Assembly: GCF_026745355.1 (NCBI RefSeq)
Contig: NC_079206.1
Span: 20,532,392-20,596,391 of the forward strand
Origin: Beta vulgaris subsp. vulgaris
Taxonomy: Eukaryota; Streptophyta; Magnoliopsida; Caryophyllales; Amaranthaceae
Reading direction: 5' to 3'
DNA length: 64,000 nucleotides
Made by a program: the position numbers and the translations under genes. The number at the start of each line of letters is the position of its first letter. Position 1 is the first letter of the stretch. Positions 32,925 to 44,901 of the stretch are shown here, in pieces. The notes under the pieces are model-generated. The model did not search any database, was not told where the DNA came from, and saw only the letters and a program-made list of their open reading frames with translations.

Positions 32925-33188
32925 TACCCACATATTTATATTTTGCAAGATAAAATTATTAAAAATATAAGTATATAAATAGAATTTTAATCATATATAT
33001 GTGGGGCAGGCGGGGGCGGGCGGGAATGGGACGGGAATAGCATAAAATCCATATCCGCTCCACCACCCATTGCGGGTAGGATTTTAATCCCCATTCTCGC
33101 CCCATCCCCACCAAACCTAGACCCATCCCCGCCCCACTTGGACGGGGATGGGGGGTCTCCTACTTGTCCCGTCCTACTGCCATCCCTA

Positions 33189-33964
33189 GTCCAAAGGCTC
33201 TTGATTTGCATTAGAATATACATTTCAACAAAACCACAATTGCCCAACAATGAATCATTCAACACTAACTGACGAAAGCAAACATAATACCGCTGAAGAA
33301 ATTATTAAATTGCCCAACAATCCTTCATTCATACTGAATTGCAAGATAAATTATGAAATTACCAAGTTCCCTAATCTTTAAATAAATCAAATTAACATAC
33401 GAATTCAGAAATAAAATTGACAAATCGTCAAATTGCTGAAGAAAAATTAGAGAATGAAATTACAATTTACAAACCTCATGAACTGTTGAAATCTGAATTG
33501 TTATTGTCAATACTACAAAGCCCAAATCAAAATCGTCGAAGTCCAATTACTAACTATGAGAAATTGAAATTTTAGAACAATGGGTTCTTTGTAATTGTGA
33601 GATATAGGGAAGTAAGAATGAACTATTTATTCCCAAAAACTTCCTTCCCGTTGGATTTTGAAGATTATAACTGGAGAATAATATATTTTCAGTTGATTTG
33701 CAAGAAATTTTAGGGAGAAATAATCGAAAAAATATTATAGTAAGAATTGTTGAATATGCCATTTTTGGAGGATGGAAACTGAAAGAGTGTGATGTGCGGG
33801 AGATTAGAGGAAGTTTCAGTTTTATTATTCTTCCTTCACTATTGGTTTTGTTGGTGTTTTTCCTAAACTTTCTTTTTTTTTAAGAAAAGCTAAGAGGCAA
33901 AAAAAATTAGAATATTTGGGCCCCTAGGCGGAGGCCGTGCCTGCCCTGGCCAGGGCCGGGCCTG
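33189..33964. other. hAT right subterminal region
   Basis: Noncoding, AT-rich, ending in the GC-rich terminal repeat of the larger hAT element. No gene supported; the ORFs at 33550-33883 are chance frames. Confidence 0.5.
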
Positions 33965-33972
33965 TGTACCAC

Positions 33973-35650
33973 TATCAACAAAGGCCCTTTTCAATGCTTC
34001 CTCCACAAATAATGTTACTGGGGGAGGGATGCTCGACTCTAAAATAATCGACACTCGAGAAGGATTCATGATCTTTCAGACTTGAATCTGCCAAATGAAC
34101 AACTTCTTTCTGAGAAGACATACCCCACTAAACTAATACTCTCCTTTACAAGATGCAAAGAGATATTTTATTTACCACTAGGTTTGCTTGTTTGCCCTTT
34201 TTTCGGTTTTCCTTTCTTAAATTTGGGACTCTTGATAACAAGAAGCTTATTACTCGAGGAAAGCAGGATTCGATTTCCATAAGTCAAAGATTCTGACTTC
34301 CTTTAACCAGAGCTCTTTATCGAGATAGATTTATATTAGTCCCTCCATCTAGGAATTCTCAACATTAATTCTATCCAAAATGCTTGGCTTGGGTGAAGAT
34401 TGTACCTGATTTCCAGCAGCCTTTTCTCCGGATAGAAATGGTACACTTTTCAAATTATTTCTCGATGCCCTATCAAGCTATCAGCATCCTGACCCGATTG
34501 ACTATACCTCTAAACATCCACCACCACCTTCGGGTTAAGCTTTGTTAGTCGTTCACCAGAAGAACCATCTTCTACCACCATGTCATTCTCCTGTTTCAGA
34601 ATTTCAAACCTTGATCCACTACATGCTTGCTCTTTAGCTCCTGAACTTTTACTATTAGCATTAGAAGTACTTGTGTTTGTATGGACTTGACCGTCTCCTT
34701 CCATATTATTTCTATCCTTAATTACTAGGATTTCTTATTCTCCCATTTGTTGATTTAGTGTAAGATCTTATATTTTGTTTCTGAATTAACATCTCACCAT
34801 ATTTATCTTGCACTTCTAGTCGAATGACTGCATGCTTGTGAATCTTTTCTATCTCGTTAATCACTTGTTGATCTTCTTCTTCCAGTTGATGTGTCCCGAC
34901 ATACTTGAAGTTCAATTAATAATCTTCTTTATGCCCTAAGCGTCCACACTTAAAATGTACCATCCTTAGACCGTCATCTTGGATCTTCCACACCCTTCCA
35001 TTCATTTTGAATATAATGTGGATAAAAGAGGTTTAGAAAGATAAACTTCTATACAAAATCTTACATACTGACCTCTGTCCATGAACTCTGTATTTCGGTC
35101 TATTTTAATCACCTTCCCAATCTTGGAACCAATTTTCCATAGGACTTGCTTATCAAAGTACTCCACATAGAGGTTTGGAATCTACACTCATATAGTAAGG
35201 CTCTTGATCTGAAATAAAGGATGGAATCCATTTCCTTATAGTAAGATAACTATCCCCTATCATCTAGGGCCCTTGCATCATAACAAACTCATAATGTTCT
35301 AAATTATTAAATCGAACCACATAGTAGGCATGGCCGACGTCTGTTAAGGCCATTTCACCTTTCAAATTTCATTTTGCTCTCAACCTTCCCAATGTGTTGG
35401 ACAATCACCTTCATTTGCATCTGATATCATTTCATCATTAGATATTGTCTAGTCCTCAATAGATAAATCCTCAAATAAGGGATAAAAGTTTTTCCCTATC
35501 CCTTAGCAGTCTGACTATAAGATATATGCATTGGCTTCCGAGCATTTGGTTCCTCTAAATTTGGGGCAAAAAACGCTAACTCGGGATCATGAGAATTGCT
35601 TCCCTCTTTTTGCCTTTTGAATTTCTTATTCGACCTTTAACAGGAGGTCA
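33973..35650 (-). pseudogene. LINE ORF1 (DUF4283 and zinc-knuckle nucleic-acid-binding protein), broken
   Basis: Minus strand from about 35650: DUF4283-like remnants near 35390-35170 (VGHAYYVVRFNNLEHYEF, then a GP.MIGDSYLTIRKW-type block). Then FKMNGRVWKIQDDGLRMVHF near 35000, and the zinc knuckle CGRLGHKEDY near 34935, whose last Cys is Tyr. A Lys/Glu-rich helix (34718-34915) and a Ser/Asn-rich tail with SRFEILKQEND (34510-34704) follow. This is the standard ORF1 plan of plant L1-type LINEs. The C-terminal frame runs to 33973 and continues across the hAT element at 23572. Many stops. Confidence 0.75.
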
Positions 35651-36076
35651 TTTTCCTTAATCTCCATAACTAACAATTAAACCTTCTTTTTATGAATTTG
35701 TTTTACTTATTCTTTCTTGCTGGTTCTTAAAATAAAAACTTGATGAACGATAAAAGAATGTTAAGTAATTAATTTAGAATTTTTTATGTTGTATTAACAT
35801 AGTCTTTTGTATTAAATAAATCATTTCAATTTGTTAATTGATTGAGTTTTTCGTTTTTATGTAATACTTGATTGTGTTAATGAATTAATCGATAAGATAT
35901 TTGATTGATGTAATATTTTCTTTTACTTTTTTCAGCATAAATGTGTAATAGTTGATTTACTAACGATCAGTTAAGTAAATTTATAAGGGGATACTATAAC
36001 TTCTCCTTCTCTCATATAATAGAGATTAAGGAACCATTGTAATAATGAGTTGACAATCTTAATTTTGGGTCACCAC
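35651..36076. other. Spacer between LINE and Harbinger element; nothing recognised
   Basis: AT-rich, no gene, RNA gene or repeat seen. Confidence 0.5.
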
Positions 36077-36373
36077 TAAGGCGCTGTTTGGTAGGCCTGA
36101 AACAGTTTTCCTGGAAATCAGTTTTCCTATTTTACATTGTTTGGTATGGGCCGGAGAATAAAATGGAAAACTTGGGCTGAAAAGTTGTTTTCAACCCAAT
36201 TGAAAACATTTTTCCTAAAATCTGAAAGGAAACCATGTTTTCCTTTCTCTCTCTCAAACCTATGTTTCACACTACAACTCAACTCATCTTCACTCTAGTC
36301 AATCTTCTCTCAACCTATGTTTCGTGTCTTAGATGATGAGCCATTTTGGTCATTTACAACCCAAGTGTATGTG

Positions 36374-37459
36374 TGATGCAGTAGCATCTAGCTTAAGCAA
36401 CCAAGGTCTTCTTCTACATGATCAAAAGGAGAACATGGTAAAGGAGGTTCAATTTCTAAGCCTAACTAGCTCGGTTTATTCTAAAACCTTACTTAAGCAA
36501 CTTGATTAGGCTAATCCTATGTTAATCTCTACTTAAGCAAGATTAGTTAATACTTAATGACACCTTAAACATCATTATGTATTGGTAATCAAGTTTAGTA
36601 AGTGATTAGTAGCCTAAGTACATGCTTAAGTTATGTTAATCATGCTTTAAGAGTTAAGCTAGTATAAGCTCTTGTAATCCGGTTCTTTAAGCTAGTTTTA
36701 GGAGATGTTTTTGTTGCTTTTGGTTGCCACCTCCTACTGAATTGAAGCCCTTGGGAAGTGTATGAAGCCACATGAAGTTCACATGGCAAGGGGAGCTCCA
36801 TCCAATGAGAAGAGAAGGCTTCAAGGCAAGGTATGCTGCTGCCAGCCTTCCCAGCGTCCCAGCAGGCTTCCCTTTGAAGCTTTTGGGCAGCAATGATTTG
36901 TGCTGCAAATGGTACAAGCTTTTGAGGAGTTATAGTTTAATATGTTTACTTTAGTATTCCATTGGTAGTTCTTATGTTTTGTACTTCCAATAGGGTGACT
37001 AAGCTAGTTTGTAGGAAGTGTGCTGGACAGTTCGTAATATTTGTTCCATGTTTTTTATCAGCTTAGTTGGCATAGCTCTAGAAGTCCAAATCAGCCGAAA
37101 TTTGGACACAATGTAAACAAATATGTTAGCTTTGCTATCCTTTTGGAATTAAGTCATTTGAATAAAATTGAAGTTTATCTAAACATTAAGCTGTGTGCTT
37201 ATTGCTTTCCGGTCAGTTTAGACCATTATTCAAATCTTTGCTTAATTCTTCACTTAATCGTTGAATTAGTGATTGAAACTCAAAGTAGATGCAAGTTAGA
37301 AGCTTATTGTTATAACTTGATCTTAGATTGGTGGTATTTGGTTAGTGAAAGTGGTGGTTGTTCAATCTAATTGAACCGGTTTGTAACAAACATTTATGTT
37401 CTCTTTCTTTGTTCTTGCTTAAACTTTGAATGCTCTGTTATCTTAATCAATATGTATCA
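36374..37459 (+). repeat. 5' LTR of the gypsy element
   Basis: 1086 bp, near-identical to 41909-42980 apart from scattered substitutions and many 1-2-base indels (mostly deletions in the 3' copy between 42190 and 42520). Confidence 0.9.
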
Positions 37460-37474
37460 TTTGGTATCAGAGCT
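37460..37474 (+). other. Primer-binding site of the gypsy element
   Basis: TTTGGTATCAGAGCT begins one base after the LTR; TGGTATCAGAGC is complementary to the 3' end of initiator tRNA-Met. Confidence 0.85.
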
Positions 37475-37629
37475 GTAGGTTGATTAAGAGCATTCTAATT
37501 CATCCCTAAAACACATTAAACACACAAACAAAACCCAAACACAATCCCCCCTAAAACCGAACCTAATTCTAAGCCAAACACACTTCTTTTCTTTCTTTCT
37601 AGCCTATTCTTGTTGAGGTTGAATCAATC

Positions 37630-40600
37630 ATGAGTGGAGGTGAAGAAAATCAGTTTAAAGAGGTATGAATGTGATGAAGCAAGGTTGGTGGATGGGAGAA
37701 TCAAATAGCCACTTTAGTGACAAATGGCTAATTTGATGACTGTTGTAGAGAAGGGTATAGAGGCCTTTAAGGAGAGAAATGTGAGGATGAAGGTGTAGCT
37801 TATGATAGTAGTGAGGAGGTTCTTTCTGAATCTTCAAGAACTAGAGAAAACCACAAAAGAAAGATGATTTTAGAGACATTAATTAGAGTTCCTGAGTTTG
37901 ATGGAAACCTTAATCCAGATGTTTTTGGAGTGGTGTTTAAGGTGTGATCGAATCTTTGAACTTAAGGAGTATGATGATGTAAACTTTCAAGTTGCTGTAG
38001 CTAAACTAAAGGGGTATGCATCCCTTTGGTGGGAGAATGTTTTTAGCTAGAATAGAAAACAAAAGCCTAAAATAAGAGTTGGAGTAAGCTAAAAAGAAAA
38101 TGAGGGAGAAGTTTTTACCATCTACTTACACCCTTGATTTGTATAACAATTGGCCGAATTCCAAGACATAAAGGGGTAGAACATTACATCCATGAGTTTG
38201 AAAAGTTGTTAATAAATTGATGTACAAGAAGAGAGAGAGCAAACAATGTCTAGATTTCTAGGAGGCTTAGAAAAAGACATTAGGAGGAAGGTGGATATAC
38301 ATCCTTATTCTACCTTAGATGAACTCTTTAAGTTAGCTCTTAAAGTTGAAAAACACATTAAGGAGAAGAAGAAGAAACCTTTTGTGAAGGGAACTACCTA
38401 TTCTAAGGGAGTTTCTAATGTTAAAACACCATACACATCTCCTTACACCCCTAAAGTGCGGTTGAAAGTGTTGATAAAGGGAAGAAAGTATGGATGAAAC
38501 CTCAAAAAAATCTGATGTAAAGTGCTTTAAGTGTCATGGTTATGGTCATTATCAAGCTCAATGTCCTAATAAAAGAGTAATGACTTTAATTGACATTAAA
38601 AACATTGAAGAATCACTTGAACAGAAGGAGACAAGAAGAGGAGCTGAAGAGGAGGCCGAAAGTGAGAGCTTTGGAGGTTGGAGAGGTGACTCAAGGTATC
38701 ATTTAAGCCTTGTTTTAAGAAGAGTTCTTCATGCCAAAGAAGCTGAATTGGTTCCTTCTCAAAGGGATCAAATCTTTCAAACAAATGCTTGATTGGAGGG
38801 AAGATATGTTCGATGATCATTGATGGAGGAAGCTGCACCAATGTGCTCATCTTCTATGGTGGACAAGCTCAATCATGCTACTTTCTCACATCCAAAACCA
38901 TATAAGCTTCATTGGCTTAATGATGGCAATTGTGTGGAGGTAACAAAACAAGCTTTAATTAGCTTTTCTTTTGGTGATTCTTATAAAGATGAAGTTTTAT
39001 GTGATGTATTACCTATGGATGCATGTCATGTACTCTTAGGTAGACCTTGGCAATCTGATAAAGAAACCTTGCATAATGGTAGGACTAATACTTACACTTT
39101 CATGCATAAAAGAAGAAAATTGACTTAGTCCTAGCCATGGCCGAATACATTAAACCAAAACAACCTCACCAAAACACAAAACAAAAAAACCTTAATCCTT
39201 TCTAAACCTCAACTTGATAAAGCTGTAGAAAAGGGGAAGGTTATGTATTTGTTGTTGTTATTGGATGAAAATGATGAAACTTAATGAAGTGCACGAAATG
39301 GTAAGCCTTTAGTGAAGGATTTGGTGATGTTTTTCCTATTGATCTTCCATGTGGTTTACCCCCTAGTAGAGGAATTGAACACCAAATTGATTTAACCCTG
39401 GCGCCCCTTTACCTAATAAACCAGCTTATAGATGTAATCCTGAAGAAGCTAAGGAGTTACAAAAACAAGTTAGTGAGTTGTTAGCTAAAGGATTTGTGCA
39501 AGAAAGTCTTAGTCCATGTGCTGTGCCTGTCATTTTGGTTCCTAAGAAGGATGGTTCTATGAGGATGTGTGTGGATTGTCGTGCTATTAACAATATAACA
39601 GTGAAGTATAGGTATCCAATACCTAGACTTGATGATTTGCTTGATGAGTTACATGGTTCCACTATATTTTCGAAGATTGATTTAAGAAGTGGTTATCATC
39701 AGATTAGAATCAAAGAGGGTGATGAATGGAAAACAGCTTTTAAAACTAAGAGTGGTTTGTATGAGTGGCGTGTGATGCCATTTGGTTTGACAAATGCTCC
39801 TAGTACTTTCATGAGACTTATGCATGAGGTACTCAGACCCTTCATTGGTATCTTTGTTGTTGTTTATTTTGATGATATTCTGGTGTATAGTCAAAGTGAA
39901 CAGGAACATCTAATGCATCTCAAGAAGGTTTTCCTTAAACTAAGGGAAAAGAAGCTGTATGCAAAGATGGAGAAGTGTGAGTTCTTTACTTCAAGTGTGA
40001 CATTTCTTGGATTCATAGTGTCATCTAATGGCATTTCTATGGATGAATCTAAGGTGGAAGCAATCAAGTCATGGCCAGTTCCTAAATCTATCACTGAGGT
40101 TCGAAGTTTCCATGGTTTAGCTTCTTTTTACAGGAGATTTATCAAGAACTTTAGCACCATATTGGCGCCATTGACTGAGTGTATCAAGAAAGGGTCCTTT
40201 ATTTGGACTCCTGCAGCACAAGAGCATTTGATCAATTGAAGAACATGCTTAGTAAGGCTCCTGTTCTAGCCTTACCTGATTTCAAGAAAGTGTTTGAAGT
40301 GGAGTGTGATGCAAGTGGCGTGGCATTGGAGCTGTTTTACAACAAGGAGGGCGCCCATAGCCTATTTCAGTGAGAGCTTAATCATCAGACTCAACTACAG
40401 CACTTATGATAAGGAGTTCTATGCTATTGTTCGTGCCTTGACTCATTGGACTCATTATCTCAGACCAGCTCATTTGTGTTACATTCAGACCATCAGGCTT
40501 TGAAGTACATAAATGGACAACATAAGCTCAGTCCAAGACATGCAAAATGGGTGGAATTCCTTCAGTCCTTTGATTTTGTTTCAAAATATAAAACTGGAGT

Positions 40601-41926
40601 TTCTAACATTGTTGCAGATGCTTTATCAAGGAGGCATTCTATGCTTTCTCTTATGGAGGCTCGTGTACTTGGCTTTAGCCATCTTAAAGATTTGTATTAT
40701 GATGATCCAGATTTCTCTTTATTGTTAGAAGCATGCAAAGAAGGATCTCATGGAGCTTATTCATTGCAAGATGGCTTTCTTTTTCGAAACAACAAGCTTT
40801 GTATCCCTAAATGCTCATTAAGGGATTTGCTAATCAAGGAGGTTCATGGAGGAGGACTAGCAGGACACTTTGGCATTAACAAAACTGTTGATGTATTGCA
40901 GGAACACTTCTACTGGCCGAAACTTGCAGGAGATGTTCATGCTATTCTAGCTCGATGTTCTATATGTCAGAAGGCTAAAAGTCCTTTCATCAAGGCTTTA
41001 CACGCCTCTACCTGTTCCAGTTCAACCATGGGAAGATGTGAGCATGGATTTCATTGTTGCTCTACCTAGAACTCAAAGGCAAAAGATGCAATCATGGTGG
41101 TGTAGATAGATTCTCTAAAATGGCTCATTTCATTCCTTGTAATAAAACTGATGATGCTATTCATGTTGCTGATTTGTTCTTTAAAGAAATAATTAGACTT
41201 CATGGAGTTCCTAAGTCTATTGTTTCTGATAAAGATGTAAAGTTTCTTAGCTATTTCTGGAAGAACTTGTGGAAGCTTTTAGGTACTAAGTTGCTGTTTA
41301 GTACTACTGCTCATCCTCAAACTGATGGCCAGACTGAGGTGACCAACAGGACATTAACTATGCTGCTAAGGACACTTGTGAACAAGTCTCAAAGGATTGG
41401 GATCTAAAGCTAGCTCATGCTGAGTTTGCTTACAATAGATCACCAACTTATGCTACTAAACATCACCATTTGAGGTAAATTATGGGATTAATCCTTTAAG
41501 TCCTATTGATTTACTTCCATTTCCTATTGAAGCACATAGTAGCAAAGAAGCTGAAGTGAAAGCAAAGAAATGAAGCAACTTCATCAGCAAATTCGAACCA
41601 GAATAGAGAAGGTGAATGAAGCATACAAGGTTCGAGCAAACAAGCACAGGAAAGAAGTTCTTTACAAGCCAGGTGATCTAGTGTGGTTACATCTAAGGAA
41701 GGAAAGATTTCCTACAAGGAGGAAGAACAAGCTAATGCCACGAAGTGATGGTCCATTCAAAGTGCTAGAAAAATCAACAACAATGCATACAAGATAGAAT
41801 TGCCAGATGAAATGGGAAACATCTCAGCTACATTCAATGTTGGTGATTTAGCTCCATATCTTGCAGATGATTCGAGTTACAAGAAGACCTTTTCGAACCT
41901 GAGGAGAATGATGCAGGAGCATCTAG
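37630..41926 (+). pseudogene. Gypsy gag-pol polyprotein, broken
   Basis: ATG at 37630 (MSGGEENQFKEV), then frame breaks. Gag ends at 38246-38497 (FLGGLEKDIRRKVDIHPY). The zinc knuckle CFKCHGYGHYQAQC lies near 38522. Protease region: 38820-39128. RT is an open 253-codon block at 39478-40239, with [35 protein letters not shown] and [11 protein letters not shown] (YFDD catalytic box). RNase H: 40240-40640. Integrase: HFGINKTVDVLQEHFYWP near 40880, the SICQKAK finger end, [22 protein letters not shown] and the GPF-type end (41570-41797). The last codons end at a TAA at 41926-41928, inside the 3' LTR. At least eight frame breaks. Confidence 0.85.
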
Positions 41927-42980
41927 TTAAGCAACCAAGGTCTTCTTCTACATGATCAAAGGAGAACATGGTAAAGGAGGTTCAATTTCTAAGCCTAACT
42001 AGCTCGGTTTATTCTAAAACCTTACTTAAGCAACTTGATTAGGCTAATCCTATGTTAATCTCTACTTAAGCAAGATTAGTAATACTTAATGACACCTTAA
42101 ACATCATTATGTATTGTTAATCAAGTTTAGTAAGTGATTAGTAGCCTAAGTACATGCTTAAGTTATGTTAATCATGCTTTAAGAGTTAAGCTAGTATAAG
42201 CTCATGTAATCCGTTTGTTAAGCTAGTTTAGGAGAGTTTTTGTGCTTTTGGTTGCCACCTCCTACTGAATTGAAGCCTTGGGAAGTGTGAATGAAGCCAT
42301 ATGAAGTCACATGGGCAAGGAGCCATCCAATGAGAAGAGAAGACTTCAAGGCAAGGTATGTTGCTGCCAGCTCCAGCGTCCCAGCAGCTTCCTTTTGAAG
42401 CTTTTGGGCACAATCATTTGTGCTGCAAATGTTACAAGCTTTTGAGGAGTATAGTTTAATATGTTTACTTTAGTATCCATTGGTAGTTTTCTGTTTTGTA
42501 CTTCCAATATGAACTAAGCTAGTTTGTAGGAAGTGTGCTGGACAGTTTGTAATATTTGTTTCATGTTTTTTATCAGCTTAGTTGGCATAGCTCTAGAAGT
42601 CCAAATCAGCCGAAATTTGGACACAATGTAAACAAATATGTTAGCTTTGTACTCTTTTGGAATTAAGTCATTTGAATGAAAATTGAAGTTTTATGCTTAA
42701 AACATTAAGCTGTGTGCTTATTGCTTTCCGGTCAGTTTAGACCATTATCAAATCTTTGCTTAATTCTATCACTTAATCGTTGAATTAGTGATTGAAACTC
42801 AAAGTGGATGCAAGTTAGAAGCTTATTGTTATAACTTGATCTTAGATTGGTGGTATTTGGTTAGTGAAAGTGGTGGTTGTTCAATCTAATTGAACCGGTT
42901 TGTAACAAACGTTTATGTTCTCTTTCTTTGTTCTTGCTTAATACTTTGAATGCTCTTGTTATCTTAATCAATATGTATCA
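41909..42980 (+). repeat. 3' LTR of the gypsy element
   Basis: 1072 bp, partner of 36374-37459; followed by target duplication ATGTG and the resumed Harbinger transposase frame. Confidence 0.9.
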
Positions 42981-43623
42981 ATGTGGTTCTTGCTTGCTGT
43001 GTGATACATAATTACCTTAGGGGCGTTGATCCAAATGACTCAATCACAAGAGAGGCGGACTTAGAGATTGCTGCAAACTTAGATATTGATTCACAAGACA
43101 TCAGACCATCAATTACTCGGACAGAAGTGCATAAAGAAAACAAAGAATGTGCGAAAAAAACGAGATGCCATAGCTTTAGCCATGTGGGATTCGTATAAAA
43201 AAGCGTTGAATTTCATGAAGTTTCTCATTGTAGTACATGTATAAATGTTTCTTTTTGTCACCTGGGTGCCTTAAGCTCTAAATTAGTTTTTGGGATGTTG
43301 AACGTTTCTGAAAACTGGAAATTAGATGGTTATTTTGGTGTTGAACTTGTTGAAGTTAGTGCTTTCTAATTAGATGATTCCCTGCTTCTTCATTTGTATA
43401 TGCTACTACTGGAATCCTGAATGCAGAAATGGCAATACTTGTTTCGCCTTATTTTTATTATCCCTCTTTTTAATGAAGCAATCAAGTGGTATTAATCAAG
43501 TAAATTTATTAAATGAGGTGGTACATCAACTTTATAACTTTGTTTAATCAAGTACATTTTTGTTCCAACTTTATAGGTTATTTTCTTAATAACTTATGGA
43601 CGATGTTGATAATGTTATGAGGT

Positions 43624-44901
43624 AGTGAAAGAAGAGAAGAAAACTAATTTTCGTTGGTCGAAGAATTGTCCAAGGAATTATCGGGATTTCTTGCAGAAGA
43701 AGTGAAAAGAGGAAACCGACCAAATAACACTTTCAGAACTAGTTCTTTTGTAGCTGCTGCGAAGTTAATTTCAGAAAAATTTCAGACTACTTGCAATGCT
43801 GACCATGTTGAGAATCACATGAGGACATTGAGAACTGCTTGGGGAATTATATCACAAGTTCAGGGAAACTCCGAGTTTGGTTGGGATGATAATATAAAGA
43901 TGGTAACTGCATCTCCTAAAACATATCTTGCTTATGTTCATGTATGTTTTTGTTTTCTCTCTCTTTTACAATCTTGTCTTATGTTCAATCTATAGGAATC
44001 AAACTTCTGTTGAAGTTAAGGAATGCTATTTTTGGGAGTTTACGACTGTGGTAATGAAACATTGACATGGTTGTTTATGGGGAATAAATATCTTAGTTAT
44101 TTTACAGGACATCTATATGCTTTATGTGACACAAATTACATGATGGATGATGCTTATGGTGGATTGGTATATTCAAGGTTTGAAAATTTGCTAAATGAAT
44201 GAACTTTCTGATTTTGAGGACTACAGAGAAATGTTGAGTTCATTGATAGAATAGGGACATTAAGTATATGCCAAGGATTAGGATTATTTTTATACTTCCA
44301 AATATAGCATTCTTATGGTAAGTGAAATGGAAACAACAATTGTAGTTTTAGAGCTTAAAGACTACTTTAAGATCCTGCTAAACAACAATCTGAAATTTGT
44401 TAATTTTCTTCCTTATTTAATAGCAATATCCATGACAAATATTTGAACAAGAAAAATGATATGTATGAGGAGATAGCAATATTGGCGGATAAAGACATGG
44501 CACGAGGTAATTTCTCAAAGACATTCGGCGACATTCAAAATACTTCAAGTGGGCAGCCTAGTACTACTGAAATTTAGTCTACCAAGTCAGACAATGGAAC
44601 TTCTTCTAAGCTCGAATCTCATAGGAAGAGGCCTCGAGTTGAAGACGAAGGGGGTGATTTGCAACATATCTCTACTCAACTAGGTGAAGTTGTTAGTGCT
44701 CTGGAAAAAAATTCGGACAACCAACTTGATGTGGGGAAACTTTACGAGGACATCATGAAGATGGATAACCTTGAAGAAGCTATCCGCGTTGCTGCTTTTG
44801 ACCACTTGGTTGAGCGTGAGATGCTTGCTAAAGCTTTCTTGACCAAAAGTGAATCTCTTCGCAAGCTTTGGCTCCAAAAATATGTCAAGACTCTACTCTA
44901 A
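43624..44901 (+). pseudogene. Harbinger Myb/SANT-like DNA-binding gene
   Basis: Exon 1 (about 43624-43941) encodes a Myb_DNA-bind_3-type domain: FLAEEVKRGNRPNNTF, KLISEKFQTTCNADHVENHM and EFGWDDNIKMVTASPKTY. Exon 2 (about 44424-44901) encodes KYLNKKNDMYEEIAIL, KDMARGNFSKTFGD and a C-terminal helical tail (44659-44901). An intron with donor after TATGTTCAT is likely; the exact acceptor phase does not fit perfectly. A TAG at about 44576 breaks exon 2. In Harbinger elements the protein helps recruit the transposase to DNA. Probably inactive here. Confidence 0.7.

Larger units (their letters stand above)
28445..33188. mobile_element. Smaller hAT element carrying a copia retrotransposon
   Basis: Perfect 8-bp target duplication GTCCAAAG (28437-28444 and 33189-33196) and ends TAGGGATGGCAATTGG and, inverted, TAGGGATGGCAGTAGG. 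Its own sequence is only about 28445-28704 and 32930-33188. Both parts are GC-rich and complementary in composition (CCCCGCCCC and GGGGCGGG repeats), so it is a hairpin-prone non-autonomous element of about 0.5 kb. The remainder is the nested copia element. It sits inside the larger hAT element. Confidence 0.85.
23573..33964 (-). mobile_element. hAT element with ZMYM1-like transposase (10.4 kb with nested inserts)
   Basis: Flanked by a perfect 8-bp target duplication TGTACCAC (23565-23572 and 33965-33972). The left end is CAGGGTCGTTC..., with GGCCCGGGGTGAGATTA farther in; the right end, inverted, is CAGGCCCGGCCCTGG.... This matches the CAGGGCCGGCCCTG-type ends known for this hAT family. The transposase lies on the minus strand in two parts, split by a 1.36-kb insertion. 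A second hAT element with a copia inside occupies 28445-33188. The element itself sits in the LINE. Confidence 0.87.
36374..42980 (+). mobile_element. Ty3/gypsy retrotransposon inserted in the Harbinger element
   Basis: LTRs 36374-37459 (1086 bp) and 41909-42980 (1072 bp), both TGATGCAG...TATCA, flanked by the perfect 5-bp duplication ATGTG (36369-36373 and 42981-42985). The order gag, protease, RT, RNase H, integrase on the + strand is that of Ty3/gypsy. Integrase ends in a GPY/F-type module, with no chromodomain recognised after it. Frames are broken, but long open blocks remain. Confidence 0.9.
36318..43195 (+). pseudogene. Harbinger transposase C-terminal fragment (split by gypsy)
   Basis: Two pieces that join at the gypsy target duplication. 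36318-36373 encodes FRVLDDEPFWSFTTQ; 42986-43195 encodes VLACCVIHNYLRGVDPND, then READLEIAANLD. This is the conserved end of plant Harbinger transposases (ACCxxHN). No start codon and no catalytic DDE domain are present, so it cannot act. The frame decays near 43160. Confidence 0.78.

Noticed and set aside
37460..37474. tRNA-like sequence
   Set aside because: Only primer-binding-site length; it is retrotransposon priming sequence. No tRNA gene was recognised in the window.
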